This document shows, one piece after another, positions 11,901 to 19,441 of a DNA stretch of 64,000 bases (its first letter is position 1; each line of letters begins with the position of its first letter). The DNA comes from Methylobacterium sp. DB0501 (GTDB taxonomy: Bacteria; Pseudomonadota; Alphaproteobacteria; Rhizobiales; Beijerinckiaceae): assembly GCF_011043735.1 (NCBI RefSeq), contig NZ_JAAKGV010000006.1, positions 186,001-250,000 on the forward strand, written 5' to 3'. The notes beneath the pieces were generated by a model. It worked only from the letters and a program-made list of their open reading frames with translations, had not been told where the DNA came from and made no database searches. Made by a program: the position numbers and the translations under genes.

Positions 11901-13261
11901 ATGCGGCCGGAGAGCCGGAAGGCGGCCTTCGGGCCGATGGCGCGGCGCAGGGCGGGATCGGCGAGGTGGAGGCCGTCCACGTCGGCGCTGGCGGCCAGGC
12001 GGAAGGACTGGCCCGGTTGCCGGTCGCCTTGCGGGCGCGGCAACGGCTCGGCGACGAGGTCCGCGCTCGCCCGGCCGAGGCGGCTGCCCGCGGCCGAGAG
12101 GCCGGCGGCCCGGAGGGTTCCGCGCACGGCCGGGGCGTCGAGGGGGCCCTTGAGGGTCGCATCGAGCACCAGGGCCTCGAGGGTCGCGTCGCCGGCCTTG
12201 GTGACGCCGCCCTCGGTCGGCAGGGCCCGGGCCTGGAGGGCCAGGTCGGCGTTGCGGGCGGCGTCGACGCCGCCGTTCAGCGCCAGCCGGGCGGTGCGCG
12301 AGGTCAGCTCGAACCGGTCGACCCGCACCGCGCCGTCGTCGACGAAGCGCAGGGAGCCGTCGAGGCGGGTGGTGCCGGCGAAGATCGCGGCGAGCGGCCC
12401 GGGCATCAGGCCTTCGACCTGGGAGGCGAGGTCGAGCACCATGCGGCGCTCGGTGCCGGCCCGGTCGATGCGGGCCTTGCCCTGGGCGCCGATGCCCTCG
12501 CCGGCCCGGAAATCCAGGGTGGCGTTCCAGGCGTCGAGCGTGCCGCGCCCGTCGAGGTCGAGGGTGACCGGCGGCAGGCCGGGCAGGTTCATCAGCCGCG
12601 CCGCGAGGCCGCCGGCCGGCTCGTCATGGGCGAGCTTCACCTCCAGGCGCCCGCTCTCCGGCGCGTAGGCGAGCTTGATCGTGACGGTGCCGGGCTTGTC
12701 GAGCCGGCGCAGGCCGACGCCGAGATCGAGGCCCTCGCGCGGGTCGCCGAGGGTGGCCTGGCCGGCCCCGGCGATGCGGGCGGCCTCGCCGACCACCGGC
12801 TCGCCGAGGACGAGGTCGCCGAGCGCGAAGGCCTTGACCACCACCTTGACCGGCAGGTCGGGCAGCAGCGCCTCCTTGTCCTGGGACGGCGGGGTGGCCG
12901 AGGGCAGGGGGCGGCGGAGCACTTCGAGCCGCCCGATCTCCAGCCGGTCGATCTCCAGGCGCCGGGAGAGGAGCGCGGTGCGGCGCCAGATCAGCCGGGC
13001 CTTGTCGAGGCGCAGCCACACCCCGTTGCGGTCGGCGATGGCGACGTCGCGGATCGTGGCATCCGAGGAGAGCGCGCCGTCGACGGCGCCGATCGAGACC
13101 CGGGAGGTCGGGGTCGAGAGGGCGCGGGACAGGAGGTCGCCGAGGATCGTGGTCTCGCCCTCCGCCGCCTCGCCGGTGGCGGCGTGGCCGAGCCAGGCCA
13201 ACCCCAGGAGAAGGACGGCGACGGCGGCGGTGAGGAGGCGCGAGGCCCGCATCTGCATCAT
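8933..13261 (-). CDS. tamB: Translocation and assembly module protein TamB
   Basis: 1442 aa, the expected size for TamB (DUF490). A short N-terminal membrane anchor (LLTAAVAVLLLGLAWLG) is followed by a very long beta-helical region with recurring leucine/glycine/aspartate patterns (LxGxLDGxxxL). The conserved C-terminal TamB domain includes GRIQIVGQRLDFTRGRLTF, the segment LPQDEVLSRLLFKK and a final aromatic residue (EWEY). TamB spans the periplasm and works with TamA in outer-membrane protein insertion and, in other bacteria, phospholipid transport. It starts with ATGATG directly after the TamA stop (no gap), so translation is coupled. Confidence 0.93.
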   Translation of the reverse strand: MMQMRASRLLTAAVAVLLLGLAWLGHAATGEAAEGETTILGDLLSRALSTPTSRVSIGAVDGALSSDATIRDVAIADRNGVWLRLDKARLIWRRTALLSRRLEIDRLEIGRLEVLRRPLPSATPPSQDKEALLPDLPVKVVVKAFALGDLVLGEPVVGEAARIAGAGQATLGDPREGLDLGVGLRRLDKPGTVTIKLAYAPESGRLEVKLAHDEPAGGLAARLMNLPGLPPVTLDLDGRGTLDAWNATLDFRAGEGIGAQGKARIDRAGTERRMVLDLASQVEGLMPGPLAAIFAGTTRLDGSLRFVDDGAVRVDRFELTSRTARLALNGGVDAARNADLALQARALPTEGGVTKAGDATLEALVLDATLKGPLDAPAVRGTLRAAGLSAAGSRLGRASADLVAEPLPRPQGDRQPGQSFRLAASADVDGLHLADPALRRAIGPKAAFRLSGRIDPNGVADLDAVTIEAPTASARYTGRIGRDVVAGTLQAELPDLAAFSLAAGRPLGGRIAAKALLSGDPGRAGVTADVEASTEKLFLGTPALDRTLGRAPSFAGRLTRLPDGYAVQAARLSGHSVTATLDGRATEARADMTGRVELADLATIDPELAGQAGLEARLTGSLERPDVALTASAPEARAMGRPIRDLAARASLTDVTGALDGTLALSGRIDGKPLAGDVHLARRDADWLLDRLGVTLGSVALTGRAALDPTSRLAEGEVSLKAGDLDDLSPLALTRLSGRVDAAVTLSRSGGRQDARLRATGEGVRGAGVALSRLDADLAGTDLRQSPRVSGRLNADRLVAGSETIEAIRLDARPAPDGSDLVLQARARGFALDGAARLVPAAPPRLDLARLSAVRGADRLALAGPATLTFRDEGVTVAGLAIAAGSGRASLDGTIGRNLDLRLGLKSLPLALARIAAPSVSLSGTLDGEASLAGPAASPEGRYALSLSRLVTPETRSAGLPPIDARASGRIEDGRAGLDGTVTAGRGVQLTLSGSLPVEPGGALSLRTRGTVDAALANTLLAAGGQRLTGRVALDAGIAGTLQAPRIDGSAVLSGGSFTDPLNGVRLTDIQGRVTGRGDTIVIERLTAATRNGGTLQAQGRVAVEPAAGFPGNLTIRADRAELVSSPLMTLISGLNLSLTGPLARTPRVTGQVDVVSLDVSVPDRLPATVQPLPGIRHVNAPPQTRARLAARSKREAAARRGRKAPPFLATLDLAVNAPGRITVRGRGIDAELGGSLRLTGTSAAPVANGAFAMRRGRIQIVGQRLDFTRGRLTFAGDLTAPDLDFLAQSQAGDVTAKIAVTGPANQPDFALTSEPPLPQDEVLSRLLFKKASGGLSPFQALQLAQAVAQLSGGSGGPDVFESARKSLGLDSLDIQAGAKGGAAVGLSRALGERVNVGVRAGARPEDSAATITYDVTGRIKVQGEAGADGRTAVGVGAEWEY

Positions 13262-15355
13262 TCAGAAGGCCTGACCGAGGCTGATGTAGAGGGCGACCGG
13301 CGGCTGCTTGAGCTGCTTGTCGGGGTTCAGCGGCACCGCGAGGTCGACCCGGATCGGGCCGATGCCGGTATAGTAGCGAAGGCCCAGGCCCGCCGCGACG
13401 CGGATGCGCTCGTCGAAGTCGGGCAGGGTGCCGGCGAAGGCCGTGCCGGCATCGACGAAGGGCACGATGCCGATCGTGTCGGTGATCTTGATCCGGCCCT
13501 CGATCGAGCCCTCGAGCAGCGAGCGCCCGCCGATCGGCAGCTGGTAGGGACCGATCGGCCCGACGGTGCGGTAGGAATAGCCCCGGATCGAGCCGCCGCC
13601 GCCGGCGAAGAAGCGCAGCGAGGCCGGGATGTCGGCGAGGCTCGCGCCGCTGATCGAGCCGAAGCCGAGGCGCGCCGCCAGGATGTAGCGCCCGTCGTCG
13701 TCGAACGAATAGTAGGTCGAGCCTTGGGCCTTGGCGATCAGGAGGTCCGGGCTGTTGCCGAGGCCGGCATAGGGCGTGAGCGAGGCGGTGACGCGAACGC
13801 CTTTCGTCGGGTCGAGCAGGCTGTCGGTCGAATCGTAGGTGACGCCGGCATTGAGGCCGAGCAACCCGTAATCGACCTTGCCGAGCGCGTCCCGGTCCGA
13901 GCCGGCCCGGCCGTCGACCCCGATCTGGGCCGAGAAGGCGTCGGCGAAGCGGTGGCGGATCGCGACCGTGCCGCCGGTGGCGTCGCTGAGATAGGATTGC
14001 TGGACCTCGCGGCCGATGAAGGCGGTGGCGACGAGGTCGTTGCGGGTGCCGAACAGGGCCGGCTTGACGAAGGTGGCGGCGAGCCGGCCGCCGAGGCCGT
14101 TGGTCTCGATGCCGGCGAGCCGCCGGCGGCGGGCGTAATAGTCGGTGCCGAGGCCGAGATAGGACAGGTCGGCGTCGATCCGCAGGGTCTCGCCGCCGCC
14201 GAACAGGTTGCGGTCGGCCCAGTAGGCGCGCACCCCCGGCCCGTCGACGGTGGAGTAGCGCGCCGACACGCCGACGATGTGCGGCGCCCGCTCGGTGACG
14301 TCGACGAAGACCGGCAGCCCGCCATCGGGATCGAGCGCCGTGCCCTCGCGCACCCGCACGCCGCCGAGCGCCTCGATGCGCGAGACCGAGCGGCGGATGT
14401 CGGAGAGCGCCTGCGGCGAGTAGGGATCGCCCGGCTCGGCATAGATGAACGAGCGCACCACCGCCGGATCGATGGTGCGCGTGCCCCGCACCGTGACGGG
14501 GCCGAGCACCGCCTTCGGCCCCGGATCGACCACGAAGGTCACGTCCATGGCCCGCGCGGCGTGGTCCACGACCGGCTCGCGCCGCAGCACCTTGGCGAAG
14601 GGGTGGCCGTCGCGGCGAAACTGGTCGATCAGCGCCGCCTCGCGGGCGAGCACCGTCGAGGAGCGCGCCGGCACGTCGTCGCCGAGGCGGGTGAGGCGGG
14701 CGGGCACGGCCTCGGGCGGGAACGGAACGCCGGCCGGGTCCAGCACCACGATGCGGCGCAGGTGGTAGAGCGGGCCCTGGTCGACGGAGATCCGCAAAGC
14801 CACGAGGGTCCGGTTGCGGGCGGCCTCGGCGGCGCGCACGGCGGCGCGGGCGGCGGCATCGCCGCCGAGCACCACGTCCTCGATGCGGAACGACACGGTG
14901 CCGGCATAGTAGCCGAAGCCCCAGAGCGCATCGACGAGGCGGGTCGCGTCGGCCTCGGCCCGGCGCAGCAATCCCTCGCCGTCGGGCGGCGCGTCGTTGC
15001 GCAGGCGGTAGAGGCTCGACGTGTCCTGGAGGGCGCGGAGCAGGTCCTCGTCCTCGACACCCTGGAAGCGGATGGCGTAGGGCAGGGCGGCCGGGCTCGG
15101 GGCCGGCGGCGCCTCCTCGGAGCCGAACAGGCCGAACAGGTCGAAGGCCCGCGCCGGCTCCGCCGCGCTCATGCCGAGCGCGAGGCCGAGACCGAGCGCC
15201 CTCGCGACTCCCGCCGTTCCCGCTGACGGACGCGCCCACGATGCGCCAGGACATTCGCCCCGACGACGTTCGCCCCGATGACCTTCGACCCGATCCCGCA
15301 TGCCCCCCGGCCGTGCTGCAAGGCGGCGCCCAACCAGGCGCTGCCGGATACTCAT
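13262..15355 (-). CDS. tamA: Outer-membrane assembly protein TamA (BamA/Omp85 family)
   Basis: Up to 697 aa. POTRA-type repeats occupy roughly the first half, followed by a 16-strand Omp85 barrel. The Omp85 hallmark is GGGGSIRGYSYRTVGP near residue 575, and the C-terminal strand ends in LYISLGQAF with a terminal aromatic residue. A signal-like hydrophobic stretch ARALGLGLALGMSAAEPARA precedes the mature start near AFDLFGLFGS. The ATG at 15355 gives an unusually long basic leader; ATG 15301 (MRDRVEG) is an alternative start. It forms a two-gene operon with tamB. The missing short start before the signal peptide leaves the N-terminus uncertain. Confidence 0.92.
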   Translation of the reverse strand: MSIRQRLVGRRLAARPGGMRDRVEGHRGERRRGECPGASWARPSAGTAGVARALGLGLALGMSAAEPARAFDLFGLFGSEEAPPAPSPAALPYAIRFQGVEDEDLLRALQDTSSLYRLRNDAPPDGEGLLRRAEADATRLVDALWGFGYYAGTVSFRIEDVVLGGDAAARAAVRAAEAARNRTLVALRISVDQGPLYHLRRIVVLDPAGVPFPPEAVPARLTRLGDDVPARSSTVLAREAALIDQFRRDGHPFAKVLRREPVVDHAARAMDVTFVVDPGPKAVLGPVTVRGTRTIDPAVVRSFIYAEPGDPYSPQALSDIRRSVSRIEALGGVRVREGTALDPDGGLPVFVDVTERAPHIVGVSARYSTVDGPGVRAYWADRNLFGGGETLRIDADLSYLGLGTDYYARRRRLAGIETNGLGGRLAATFVKPALFGTRNDLVATAFIGREVQQSYLSDATGGTVAIRHRFADAFSAQIGVDGRAGSDRDALGKVDYGLLGLNAGVTYDSTDSLLDPTKGVRVTASLTPYAGLGNSPDLLIAKAQGSTYYSFDDDGRYILAARLGFGSISGASLADIPASLRFFAGGGGSIRGYSYRTVGPIGPYQLPIGGRSLLEGSIEGRIKITDTIGIVPFVDAGTAFAGTLPDFDERIRVAAGLGLRYYTGIGPIRVDLAVPLNPDKQLKQPPVALYISLGQAF

Positions 15356-15711
15356 CTCACGCCACCGGCGTGCCCTGCTTCCGCCTGCGGGCGGATCTCG
15401 TCAGTGCGGCGCCTCGACCCCGCGCTACGACGACCCCGTCTTCGGACATCTGACCAAAGGGTCGCGGGAATTCGTGTCCAAACCGTGTCCGCGGACAGGC
15501 CGGCTCCCGCGACAAGCTAGAGCATAAGCCGGCGGAACGGGAGCCTGGACCGGCCGGACGGGCCGGCCGAACCTGTGCGGCGCGCTGCGCTAACCCTCTG
15601 GCGGCGGGGACAGGATCACGGCTGACCGCGGCGCGCGGTCGCGCCTGCCTGCGGGCGGGTCGGCGCGTTGTGCGTGCTCATGTCGTCCCCGTTCCTCACA
15701 GGGTCTCGCCC
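15356..15711. other. Divergent intergenic region between tamA and the deacetylase gene
   Basis: 356 bases with no supported gene. Open frames here (15241-15527) are short, Pro/Arg-rich and mutually overlapping, typical of shadow frames in high-GC DNA. It should contain the leftward promoter for tamAB and a rightward promoter for the deacetylase. AT content rises slightly around 15440-15530, but I cannot assign promoter boxes. Confidence 0.4.
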
Positions 15712-16608
15712 ATGGTCCCGGTCGTGTTCCATCCGGCCTACGAGGCCGCGCTGCCGGACGGCCACCGCTTCCCGATGGGCAAGTACGGGCGCCTCGCCGC
15801 CGCGATCGCGGCACGGGGCCTCGTCCCCGACGGCTTCGTGACCCCGGAGCCCGCGAGCCCGGAGCTGATCGGCCTTGCGCATGTCGGTTCTTACGTCGAG
15901 CAGGTCGTCGCCGGCACGGTGCCGCGGGCGGTCGAGCGGGCGATCGGCCTGCCGGTCGACGACGGGGTGGCGCGCCGCTCCCTCGCCTCGGCCGGCGGCA
16001 CGCTGCTGGCCGCGCGGCTGGCGCTCGCGGGCGGGCTCGCCGGCAGCACCGCGGGGGGCAGCCATCACGCAAGACAGGACGGGGGCCGGGGGTTCTGCGT
16101 CTTCAACGACGTCGCGGTGGCGGCCCTGGCACTCAAGCGCGAGGGCACGATCCGCCGGGCGCTGGTCATCGACCTCGACGTGCACCAGGGCGACGGCACC
16201 GCCGACTGCCTGAAGGACGAGCCCGACCTGTTCACCTTCTCGATGCATGCCGAGAAGAACTATCCGACCGACAAGGTGCCGGGCGACCTCGATGTCGGCC
16301 TGCCCGACGGACTCGGCGACGACGCGTACCTCGCGGCCTTGCGCCAGCACGTGCCGCGCCTGCTCGACGGGCAGCGACCCGACCTCGTCTTCTACAATGC
16401 CGGGGTCGATCCCCACCGCGACGACCGGCTCGGGCGCCTCGCCCTCACGGACGAGGGCCTGCGCCGGCGCGAGGCCTTCGTCATCGACGAGGTCCGCCGG
16501 CGCGGCATCCCGCTCGCCGCGGTGATCGGCGGCGGCTACGCGACCGACGTCGAGGCGCTCGCGGAGCGCCACGCCCTGGTCTTCGAGGCGATGGCGGAGC
16601 GGGAGTGA
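15712..16608 (+). CDS. Histone deacetylase family zinc hydrolase
   Basis: 298 aa member of the arginase/deacetylase fold family. Metal and catalytic motifs are in order: GGSHHA (His-His dyad), GFCVFND, the zinc-binding DLDVHQGDGT, FSMHAEKN, YNAGVDPH and a final GGGYATD. Bacterial members remove acyl groups from small amines, polyamines or proteins; some act on acetoin-pathway products. ATG 15712 starts just before VVFHPAYE, where homology begins; an in-frame ATG at 15670 would add 14 residues. It stands alone, followed 78 bases later by a small gene on the same strand. Confidence 0.9.
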   Translation: MVPVVFHPAYEAALPDGHRFPMGKYGRLAAAIAARGLVPDGFVTPEPASPELIGLAHVGSYVEQVVAGTVPRAVERAIGLPVDDGVARRSLASAGGTLLAARLALAGGLAGSTAGGSHHARQDGGRGFCVFNDVAVAALALKREGTIRRALVIDLDVHQGDGTADCLKDEPDLFTFSMHAEKNYPTDKVPGDLDVGLPDGLGDDAYLAALRQHVPRLLDGQRPDLVFYNAGVDPHRDDRLGRLALTDEGLRRREAFVIDEVRRRGIPLAAVIGGGYATDVEALAERHALVFEAMAERE

Positions 16609-16686
16609 GGCAGGCGGCCGGAACGGCCGAGCCGGTCGCCCGTTATTCCCAGGACAAGATCCCTCGCCACGCATCCGGAGGATACG

Positions 16687-16839
16687 ATGAGCCTCATCGG
16701 CCGAATCGTCACCAAGATCCTAGGCAACGACGATCCCCGCATCCGCCCCGACGGCCGCGGCCCCTACGACGACCGGGCCAACTACGGCGATTCCGGCAAC
16801 CTCGTCGGCCGGCTCGTCACCAAGATCCTGCGCCGCTGA
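16687..16839 (+). CDS. 50-aa protein with duplicated VTKIL motif, function unknown
   Basis: A 50-residue ORF with a strong ribosome site: GGAGG six bases before ATG 16687. It opens with MSLIGRIVTKIL and closes with NLVGRLVTKILRR, so the same ten-residue amphipathic segment [LV]-[IV]-G-R-[IL]-V-T-K-I-L flanks a hydrophilic centre rich in Asp, Arg and Gly (DDPRIRPDGRGPYDDRANYG). Codon third positions are almost all G or C, as in real genes of this genome. I do not recognise a family. The two identical-phase helices suggest a membrane-surface or self-associating small protein. Confidence 0.75.
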   Translation: MSLIGRIVTKILGNDDPRIRPDGRGPYDDRANYGDSGNLVGRLVTKILRR

Positions 16840-16900
16840 GCGGATTTCGCGAAGGCGGCCGCCGGTCACCGCGGCAGACACCTGCGGCACGACGAGAGCG

Positions 16901-17003
16901 GCGCCCGATCGCGCCGCCATCGGACGCGGCCCCAGGTCTCTGGGTCTGAGGCCTTTTCTTCGACCAACCGGGGACCGCCTCGTCGGAAAGACGCTCAAGA
17001 GCC
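16901..17003. repeat. Dispersed 103-bp intergenic repeat, copy 1
   Basis: Shares both ends with the sequence at 32515-32617, in the same orientation and with the same 103-bp length. The left block begins GCGCCCGATCGCGC, and the right block runs through CGTCGGAAAGACGCT to AGAGCC. The middle is more diverged. Both copies are intergenic. Confidence 0.7.
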
Positions 17004-17158
17004 CGAGCGGACGATGCGTTGGCCTGCCGATGCAGGTTTGCTCGGGAGCTCCTCCCATCCCGGTTCGACGACGCCCCCGCCGGCCCCCGGCGGGGGTGTC
17101 GCCGTTTCGGACGCCGGCGATCGGTTGGGACACCATCGACGTGCGTGCGTTTTCGCAC

Positions 17159-17186
17159 TTGCGAAACGCGACCCGGCGCTTATCTT
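17159..17186 (+). promoter_or_regulatory. Promoter of the small RNA
   Basis: TTGCGA (17159-17164), a 16-base spacer, then TATCTT (17181-17186). This is close to the housekeeping sigma consensus of Alphaproteobacteria and lies 70 bases upstream of a strong terminator. Predicted start of transcription is around 17193. Confidence 0.55.
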
Positions 17187-17192
17187 GTGCAG

Positions 17193-17281
17193 TGCAAGGT
17201 CGCGATGGCGTCGCGGCCCGGCAGCCCTCTTTGGGCGTTTCCTCCCTAGACTTCGGGCCGCTCGCAAGAGCGGCCTTTTTT
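17193..17281 (+). ncRNA. Probable small regulatory RNA (alpha-r14/suhB-like)
   Basis: About 89 nt between a good promoter and a textbook Rho-independent terminator. No ORF with a ribosome site fits inside. The unpaired part before the terminator contains GGGCGTTTCCTCCC, an anti-Shine-Dalgarno-type sequence. Alphaproteobacterial trans-acting sRNAs of the alpha-r14 (suhB) family are of this size, carry such CCUCC loops and end in a GC-rich terminator hairpin. The family assignment is from memory of those features, not a covariance-model hit; the presence of an independent transcript is the stronger claim. The 5' end is approximate. Confidence 0.6.
17256..17281 (+). terminator. Rho-independent terminator of the small RNA
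   Basis: Perfect 8-bp stem GGCCGCTC/GAGCGGCC with a GCAA tetraloop, followed directly by six T residues. It is the clearest intrinsic terminator I noticed in the window. Confidence 0.9.
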
Positions 17282-17409
17282 CTTGGGCGCAGCGCATCGT
17301 CCTCCATCCTGACCCTTCGTCCTGAGATGCCGGCGATCGGAGATCGGTCGCCCTCGAAGGAGGGCTCCGGAGGCCGCGGAGATCCCCGGAAGATACGGCG
17401 TGATCGGCG

Positions 17410-18297
17410 TCACCCCGCCCCTCCGGCCGCTCCCAGCCACCGCCTTTGCGCAAACGCCACCCGCGCCGCACCCCGCGCGGGCCGCCTGTCTGGCACCGCC
17501 GCATCCTCCCCCGCGAGGATCCGGCGCTTGAGCGCCACCAGGGCCGGATCGCCCCAGCGCGCCAGCAGCGCCTGGAACGCCGCGTGACGCCCGGCCTCGA
17601 AGCCTCGCTCGGTCAGCGGATGCGGCGGGTGCAGGTGGAGGACCGGGGCGAGGCCCACCGGGATCGGCGCCGTGGCGGCGTGCAGGCGGCCCTGGCGCAG
17701 GAGCTTGTCGAACCACTGCGCGTGGGGTCCCGGATGGGCATCGGGCAGAACGACCTCGATGCGGTCGCGGCCCTGCGCCGCCACGAGCGTCGCCCCGAGC
17801 CCCGGCAGGGCGGCCCAGAGGGCGGCATCCGCCGGGCGGCCGCAGGCGGCGCGCAAGGTGGAGACGGCCTCGCCTCGGACCCGGGCGAGGAGACGGGCCT
17901 GGCGCAGGGGCAAGCCGAGGCAGAACAGCACGCCGTCCCGGTCCTGCGCCCGCGCCGCCTCGGCGTCGGGGCCGCCTTCGCTCACGGCGGGGGACGGACA
18001 GGGCGGCAGGGCGGCGACCGGACGGCACAGGGCGAGCGCGTGGCTCCAGGTCTCGTCCCCGAGGGCCGTCTCGTAGGCGACCGGCACGAGGGTGTGGGCC
18101 TCCGCCAGCACCAGGGCGCCGCGGGGGGTGACGAGGCCGGGGCGCCCGCCGCAGGGCGCCGCGGCCGGCTCGCCGGGCCCGCGCCGGAAGGTGGCGCCCG
18201 CGCCGTAGCCGCCGAGGCTCCACGTCGTGTCCGGATCGGCCAGGAACTGACGGATGACCGCCCGGAGAGCACCGGGATCCGGCTGCCGGATCAGCAA
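17410..18297 (-). CDS. Hypothetical protein, unrecognised
   Basis: About 295 aa, Ala/Arg/Leu-rich, with continuous high-GC3 coding character. It looks cytoplasmic: no signal peptide or membrane helix. Visible features are a glycine-rich GGYGAGATFRRGPGEP segment near the N-terminus, a central AALPGLGATLVAAQGRDRIEV and a C-terminal ALLARWGDPALVALKRRIL. No ATG lies near the beginning of the coding signal; TTG 18297 (LLIRQPDPG) has GGCGGGG in front and is my choice, with another TTG 33 bases upstream. It is divergent from the DUF502 gene. I cannot assign a function. Confidence 0.6.
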   Translation of the reverse strand: MLIRQPDPGALRAVIRQFLADPDTTWSLGGYGAGATFRRGPGEPAAAPCGGRPGLVTPRGALVLAEAHTLVPVAYETALGDETWSHALALCRPVAALPPCPSPAVSEGGPDAEAARAQDRDGVLFCLGLPLRQARLLARVRGEAVSTLRAACGRPADAALWAALPGLGATLVAAQGRDRIEVVLPDAHPGPHAQWFDKLLRQGRLHAATAPIPVGLAPVLHLHPPHPLTERGFEAGRHAAFQALLARWGDPALVALKRRILAGEDAAVPDRRPARGAARVAFAQRRWLGAAGGAG

Positions 18298-18384
18298 AGG
18301 GGCGTCCCCGCCTTGAGCGCAGCGCAGCAAACCGCTACCTCTTCGCCGGCAGGGGGCGCCTGCCCGGATCGAGAAACGCAGATC

Positions 18385-19149
18385 GTGTCGGAACCCTCGC
18401 CGTTGATCCCCGATCCGGACACCCCGGGGACCCGCAAGCGGGTCAGCGTCCGCGGTCGCCTGCGCAACTACTTCTTCACCGGCGTCATCGTCGCCGGCCC
18501 CCTGGCGATCACGATCTACATCACCTGGTGGTGCATCAGCCTGATCGACGGCTGGGTCAAGCCGCTGGTCCCCTCGGCCTACCTGCCCGACCATTACCTG
18601 CCGTTCAGCGTGCCGGGCCTCGGCCTCGTCATCGCCTTCGTGGCGCTGACGACGCTGGGCGCTCTCACCGCCAACCTGGTCGGCCGCTCGGTGGTCGAGT
18701 TCGGCGAGGTGCTGCTCGCCCGCACGCCGGTGATCTCGGGGCTGTATCGCGGCCTGCGCCAGGTCTTCGAGACCCTGTTCTCCACCAGCGGCACCTCGTT
18801 CCGCACCGTCGGCCTGGTCGAGTTCCCGGTGAAGGGCACCTGGTCGATCGTGTTCCTGTCGGCCCCGGCGGGGCCCGACGTGCAGACGGCCCTGGGCTCC
18901 GGGCACGACCATGTCGGCGTGTTCCTGCCCTGCGCGCCCAACCCGACCACCGGCTTCTTCTTCTACCTGCCGCGCGCCGAGGTGATCGAATTGTCGATCA
19001 GCGTCGACGACGCCGCCAAGCTGGTGATGTCGGCCGGCGTGATCCAGCCGGAGGACCCGCAGACCCGCCTGCAGGCGATGGCGGCGGGCCTGCGCGCCGC
19101 GCAGGTCGGGCCGATCGAGATGCAGCAGCGGGACCGCCTGGACGCGTGA
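18385..19149 (+). CDS. DUF502 family inner-membrane protein
   Basis: 254 aa. Two transmembrane helices near the N-terminus (YFFTGVIVAGPLAITIYITW and LPFSVPGLGLVIAFVALTTL) are followed by the DUF502 signature LLARTPVISGLYRGLRQVFET and the conserved FLPCAPNPTTGFFFYLPRAEVI. The family is widespread and its function is not established. GTG 18385 precedes SEPSPLIPDP, a hydrophilic leader typical of the family; the open frame extends upstream only as a shadow of the opposite-strand gene. It is transcribed divergently from the unrecognised gene, with 87 bases between starts. Confidence 0.88.
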   Translation: MSEPSPLIPDPDTPGTRKRVSVRGRLRNYFFTGVIVAGPLAITIYITWWCISLIDGWVKPLVPSAYLPDHYLPFSVPGLGLVIAFVALTTLGALTANLVGRSVVEFGEVLLARTPVISGLYRGLRQVFETLFSTSGTSFRTVGLVEFPVKGTWSIVFLSAPAGPDVQTALGSGHDHVGVFLPCAPNPTTGFFFYLPRAEVIELSISVDDAAKLVMSAGVIQPEDPQTRLQAMAAGLRAAQVGPIEMQQRDRLDA

Positions 19150-19441
19150 TGCGGCGTCTCGCATCGCCAAGCGATCCGCCCGTGATCGCCGGAGAGGCGC
19201 CGGCCCGCGGGAGGGGCCGCGCCGCTTTCGCCTGACGGCGATCGATCGGAAACCGGCCGGCCCCCCCTCCCCAATGACGATCGTGCCGCGGGCGCGCCTC
19301 CTCCCTGCCGGCGCGAAGAGTGCTACTGGGAGACGAGTGCGACCGGGAATCGGGCGGTGCGGTGCCGGCGGATCTCCGCCCGCGGCCTCCCCCGAGGTCC
19401 CCCGCGACCGATCGCCCGTCAGACAGGATCGCCCCTCACCC

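Larger units (their letters stand above)
16840..17409. other. Long intergenic region holding a dispersed repeat and a small RNA
   Basis: 570 bases between the 50-aa protein gene and the convergent gene at 17410. No protein gene is supported. It contains a 103-bp dispersed repeat (16901-17003), a promoter-sRNA-terminator unit (17159-17281), and after it a short inverted sequence (CCCTTCG at 17313, CGAAGG at 17355) that resembles the palindromic intergenic repeats common in Rhizobiales; the last point is a weak impression. Confidence 0.6.

Noticed and set aside
9728..15226. 1832-codon open frame on the plus strand opposite tamA/tamB
   Set aside because: It is the antisense shadow of tamB and tamA; Gly/Arg/Glu/Pro-rich with no domain, as expected where GC3-biased genes are read backwards.
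16605..16949. 114-aa ORF overlapping the 50-aa repeat protein
   Set aside because: Pro/Arg-rich, no ribosome site; the 50-aa frame has a strong SD and internal repeat.
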